Virus record (IMG/VR): IMGVR_UViG_3300029787_000201
Location: 1,939-24,556 of that record
DNA length: 22,618 nucleotides
Strand: one strand, 5' to 3'
Origin: a virus
Shown here: positions 20,468 through 22,618 of the stretch, piece by piece
How positions within the stretch are numbered: position 1 is the stretch's first letter
Layout: each line of letters starts with the position of its first letter
The notes under the pieces: model-generated
The model's input: the letters and a program-made list of their open reading frames with translations, nothing else
Database searches by the model: none
What the model was told of the DNA's origin: nothing
Program-made: the position numbers and the translations under genes

Positions 20468-22618
20468 TATCTCATTCCATCTGGTTGTATATCAGCCCTA
20501 AAAGTTCCAAATCTCCAATTTTGTTCTGTAGAGGTATTTGCTATTTTTAAACTTGCAAATCTAGCTCTAGCTCTCGTGTCTACTTTTTTAGTCGAAGAAC
20601 TTACTGTAAAAGGTCCTAACGGAGATGATGTTTCGGTATCAGCAGGAAAATCTCTTAATAATATTGTAACTTGGGCATCACCTTGTATAGTTTTGAAATC
20701 TGGAATAAATCTTCTCATACTTATAAACATTTGACCTTCGCCATCAACATTTAGACTAAAATCTCCAGATTCTATAAATGCGGGTATAGCAGTTTTGACA
20801 CCTGAAGAATCTACATTGTCCACACCAACTTCATGCGCATAGTATTTTGTCGAACCATTAATATTAGTTACACCTTGCACGACAGGAAATGTTGGAACGT
20901 CAGTCGAAGTAAACTCAGTTGCATATGGATGATCATATAAATTAGCATCAGTCCAAGTAGTTCTTGATAAAGAGCCAGTTACCCAAGTGCCGTCTTGATA
21001 ATTAAAACAAACATATCTGTCGTTAAAATCTGATCCACTTTTAGGATAATACCAACATAATTCTTCGTAAAGATTATTTAGTCCTGCATAAACTTGTTCT
21101 CCGTTTTGATAATTAATTCCTAAATTGTTTCCATTTTTTGTTGTAAAAACAAAATCTTCGACAGTGCATGGTAAAGCTTTTACTGTTCCATCATAAACAA
21201 AAAATCCTCCAGCTTCACCCATCCAATATACAGCTCCATTTACATATTTAATAGAATGTTGTCCTATAGCTCCACAATTTGATCCAACTTGTCTTATGGA
21301 AAAAGTAAACGGAGGTCCTACAAACTGCATTACATAAGCAGCATTATCAGTAAGTATAAATGTATAATCTTTACCTTTGACTGCACCTATAATTTTTGTG
21401 CCTGAGTCTAATCTAAAAGTACCTGCTGTGTTAACTGAGGTAGGTGTATAGTCACTAATATTTTCTTGATCAGAAAATCTAATAAACATTTTATCTTGAG
21501 TAGTTTGTGTTCCTATAGTCGTTTCTGTTCCAAACATAATTAAGTGCCTATCTCTATCTGATACTAAAGACATAACTGATGCTGTAGGGGCATTAGAAAT
21601 TACAACAGCTCTTGTAGTTAAAGCACTAGGGTTAGAGTTAATTGGGTTCCAAGAAAAAGACCTACCATTTTTTACAGTAGCAATTAATTGTTCTCCAAAA
21701 TTGTCTAATGACCATGAGGCTGGGTCTATAGTTAGTGTTTGTGATAATGAAGCTACGCCCCATCCAGTATAATATTCTACGCCTGCCCCACTTGAGTGTG
21801 CAGACCTCGTACCTCCAGCTGCTCTAGTAATTCCTGTAAGATCGTTTGATGAAATTCCTGTGTAAGAAATAAACTCTGCGCCAACTTTTATCGTACCCGT
21901 TGTTGGAAACCCAGTGGTTGAAGCAAGTGTGATAGAAGTTCCTGATCCTCCCGTTCCAGCTGTGTCATCTAACAAAGCACCATTTAAAGTGCTAAATAAT
22001 TGTTGTCCTCCACTCCATAAACCTGTGCCCCAACCAAATCCATATGTAAAACCTAAAGAACCTGGTTTGACATAAGGATTAACAACTGCAGACCCACTGC
22101 CGTTGACCGTGGTCCCTGCTGCGCTAGCCATGGTAATAGTAAACTCATCACTACTAGGCACACTAATTACTTGAAAAGTATTTGTTGTAAAATCAGAAGC
22201 ACTATACCCAGCACCACTAGGAGGGGTGACTGAAGTAAAAGTAAAAAGATCACCTGCTTCTAATGAGTGTGCAGCCTTATTTACCGTAACAGTAGCTGAT
22301 GTATTTACTGTATCAAAAGTGCATGAGGTTAATGCAGTGTCTAAAGGAGTAATATCAAAAAAAGCGCCTTCATAATAAATTGCTAAAATTTTATTTGTTC
22401 CAATAGCAGCATATCTTCTTCCATCTAAATCTGCCCAAATAAATTGTTCTCTTGCAGCTCCAACTAATTTACTACTTAAAATTTGCTCCCAACCACCTAT
22501 TTTTTCAGGCAATCCATATCTAAATCTTACAAAGTCACCATCTGTCCATTGACCTTCAGCACCAGTTTGTGTGACTTGTTTGTTGAATCCAGGAGCTATT
22601 CTTACTTTTGTTAAAGGC
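20467..22618 (-). CDS. Large tail/neck structural protein (5' end cut by window)
   Basis: The frame is open to the right window edge, giving at least 716 residues. A TTG at 22512 could be read as a start, but in-frame sequence upstream (PLTKVRIAPGFNKQ, then GQWTDGDFVRFRYG) is clearly coding and looks like the true N-terminus, so the start is probably just outside. The protein is beta-rich with many aromatic and Gly residues. It resembles large podovirus tail or stabilisation proteins of P22 gp10 type, recalled without alignment. Two inserted-looking modules are visible: at about 22332-22072, with AHSLEAGDLFTFTSV, and at about 21942-21775, with ITLASTTGFPTTGTIKVGAE. It probably closes the head-tail junction and retains packaged DNA. 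Confidence 0.75.
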   Translation of the reverse strand, partial: PLTKVRIAPGFNKQVTQTGAEGQWTDGDFVRFRYGLPEKIGGWEQILSSKLVGAAREQFIWADLDGRRYAAIGTNKILAIYYEGAFFDITPLDTALTSCTFDTVNTSATVTVNKAAHSLEAGDLFTFTSVTPPSGAGYSASDFTTNTFQVISVPSSDEFTITMASAAGTTVNGSGSAVVNPYVKPGSLGFTYGFGWGTGLWSGGQQLFSTLNGALLDDTAGTGGSGTSITLASTTGFPTTGTIKVGAEFISYTGISSNDLTGITRAAGGTRSAHSSGAGVEYYTGWGVASLSQTLTIDPASWSLDNFGEQLIATVKNGRSFSWNPINSNPSALTTRAVVISNAPTASVMSLVSDRDRHLIMFGTETTIGTQTTQDKMFIRFSDQENISDYTPTSVNTAGTFRLDSGTKIIGAVKGKDYTFILTDNAAYVMQFVGPPFTFSIRQVGSNCGAIGQHSIKYVNGAVYWMGEAGGFFVYDGTVKALPCTVEDFVFTTKNGNNLGINYQNGEQVYAGLNNLYEELCWYYPKSGSDFNDRYVCFNYQDGTWVTGSLSRTTWTDANLYDHPYATEFTSTDVPTFPVVQGVTNINGSTKYYAHEVGVDNVDSSGVKTAIPAFIESGDFSLNVDGEGQMFISMRRFIPDFKTIQGDAQVTILLRDFPADTETSSPLGPFTVSSSTKKVDTRARARFASLKIANTSTEQNWRFGTFRADIQPDGMR

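Noticed and set aside
1-22618. tRNA genes, CRISPR arrays, insertion sequences or attachment sites
   Set aside because: No cloverleaf-like segment, regularly spaced repeats, transposase or integrase was seen by eye, but this was not a computed search.

Overview
This window looks like part of the genome of a marine, strongly AT-rich, tailed double-stranded DNA phage (Caudoviricetes), probably podovirus-like and probably infecting a SAR11-type or related alphaproteobacterium. The evidence is a phage replication set (family A DNA polymerase, archaeo-eukaryotic-type primase, UvrD-like and SNF2-like helicases, an SSB-like protein, Dam methylase, RecB/Cas4-type nuclease) packed against a long run of virion and ejection-type genes, with almost every junction overlapping by 1 to 35 bases. 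The host assignment rests only on base composition and remembered resemblance to marine phage genomes. No terminase, portal, capsid, integrase or lysin is visible, so these must lie outside the window. There are no tRNAs, rRNAs, CRISPR arrays or insertion sequences, and no gene-free stretch above 300 bases.

Left edge (1-740, + strand): four small genes chained by ATGA start/stop overlaps. The first is cut by the window edge and the second has a signal-peptide-like start. They converge on the replication block with a 3-base gap.

Replication block (744-8011, - strand, read right to left): a conserved coiled-coil protein, the SSB-like protein, AEP-type primase, UvrD-family helicase, a DUF3310 protein, two tiny overlapping 38-codon genes, DNA polymerase I with proofreading domain and a Leu at the position equivalent to E. 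coli Phe762, then a LAGLIDADG homing endonuclease overlapping the end of polA. The first gene of the block has its Shine-Dalgarno sequence inside a perfect hairpin.

Inverted helicase and DNA metabolism (8083-11471): an SNF2-type helicase runs alone on the + strand and collides with a Dam-type methylase at a shared TTATAA. Next on the - strand come a PAPS-reductase-like ATP pyrophosphatase and a PD-(D/E)XK nuclease. These may act together in DNA modification or host DNA takeover, but that is speculation.

Virion, ejection and decoration block (11480-22618, - strand): transcription enters from the right with a large tail or neck protein cut by the window edge. It continues through a 54-aa partner, a small beta-rich protein, a 2OG-Fe(II) oxygenase, a 44-aa extremely basic protein, a 66-aa protein, two glycosyltransferases, four probable internal or ejection proteins with a GNAT-like protein among them, and a holin/XhlA-like membrane protein. 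Three of the ejection-type proteins share a short aromatic-x-x-G-G-(I/L/V) motif. Five of the small genes described here (the partial one at 3-122, those at 3027-3143, 3133-3249, 19207-19341 and 20303-20467) are very short but fit precisely into overlaps with their neighbours.
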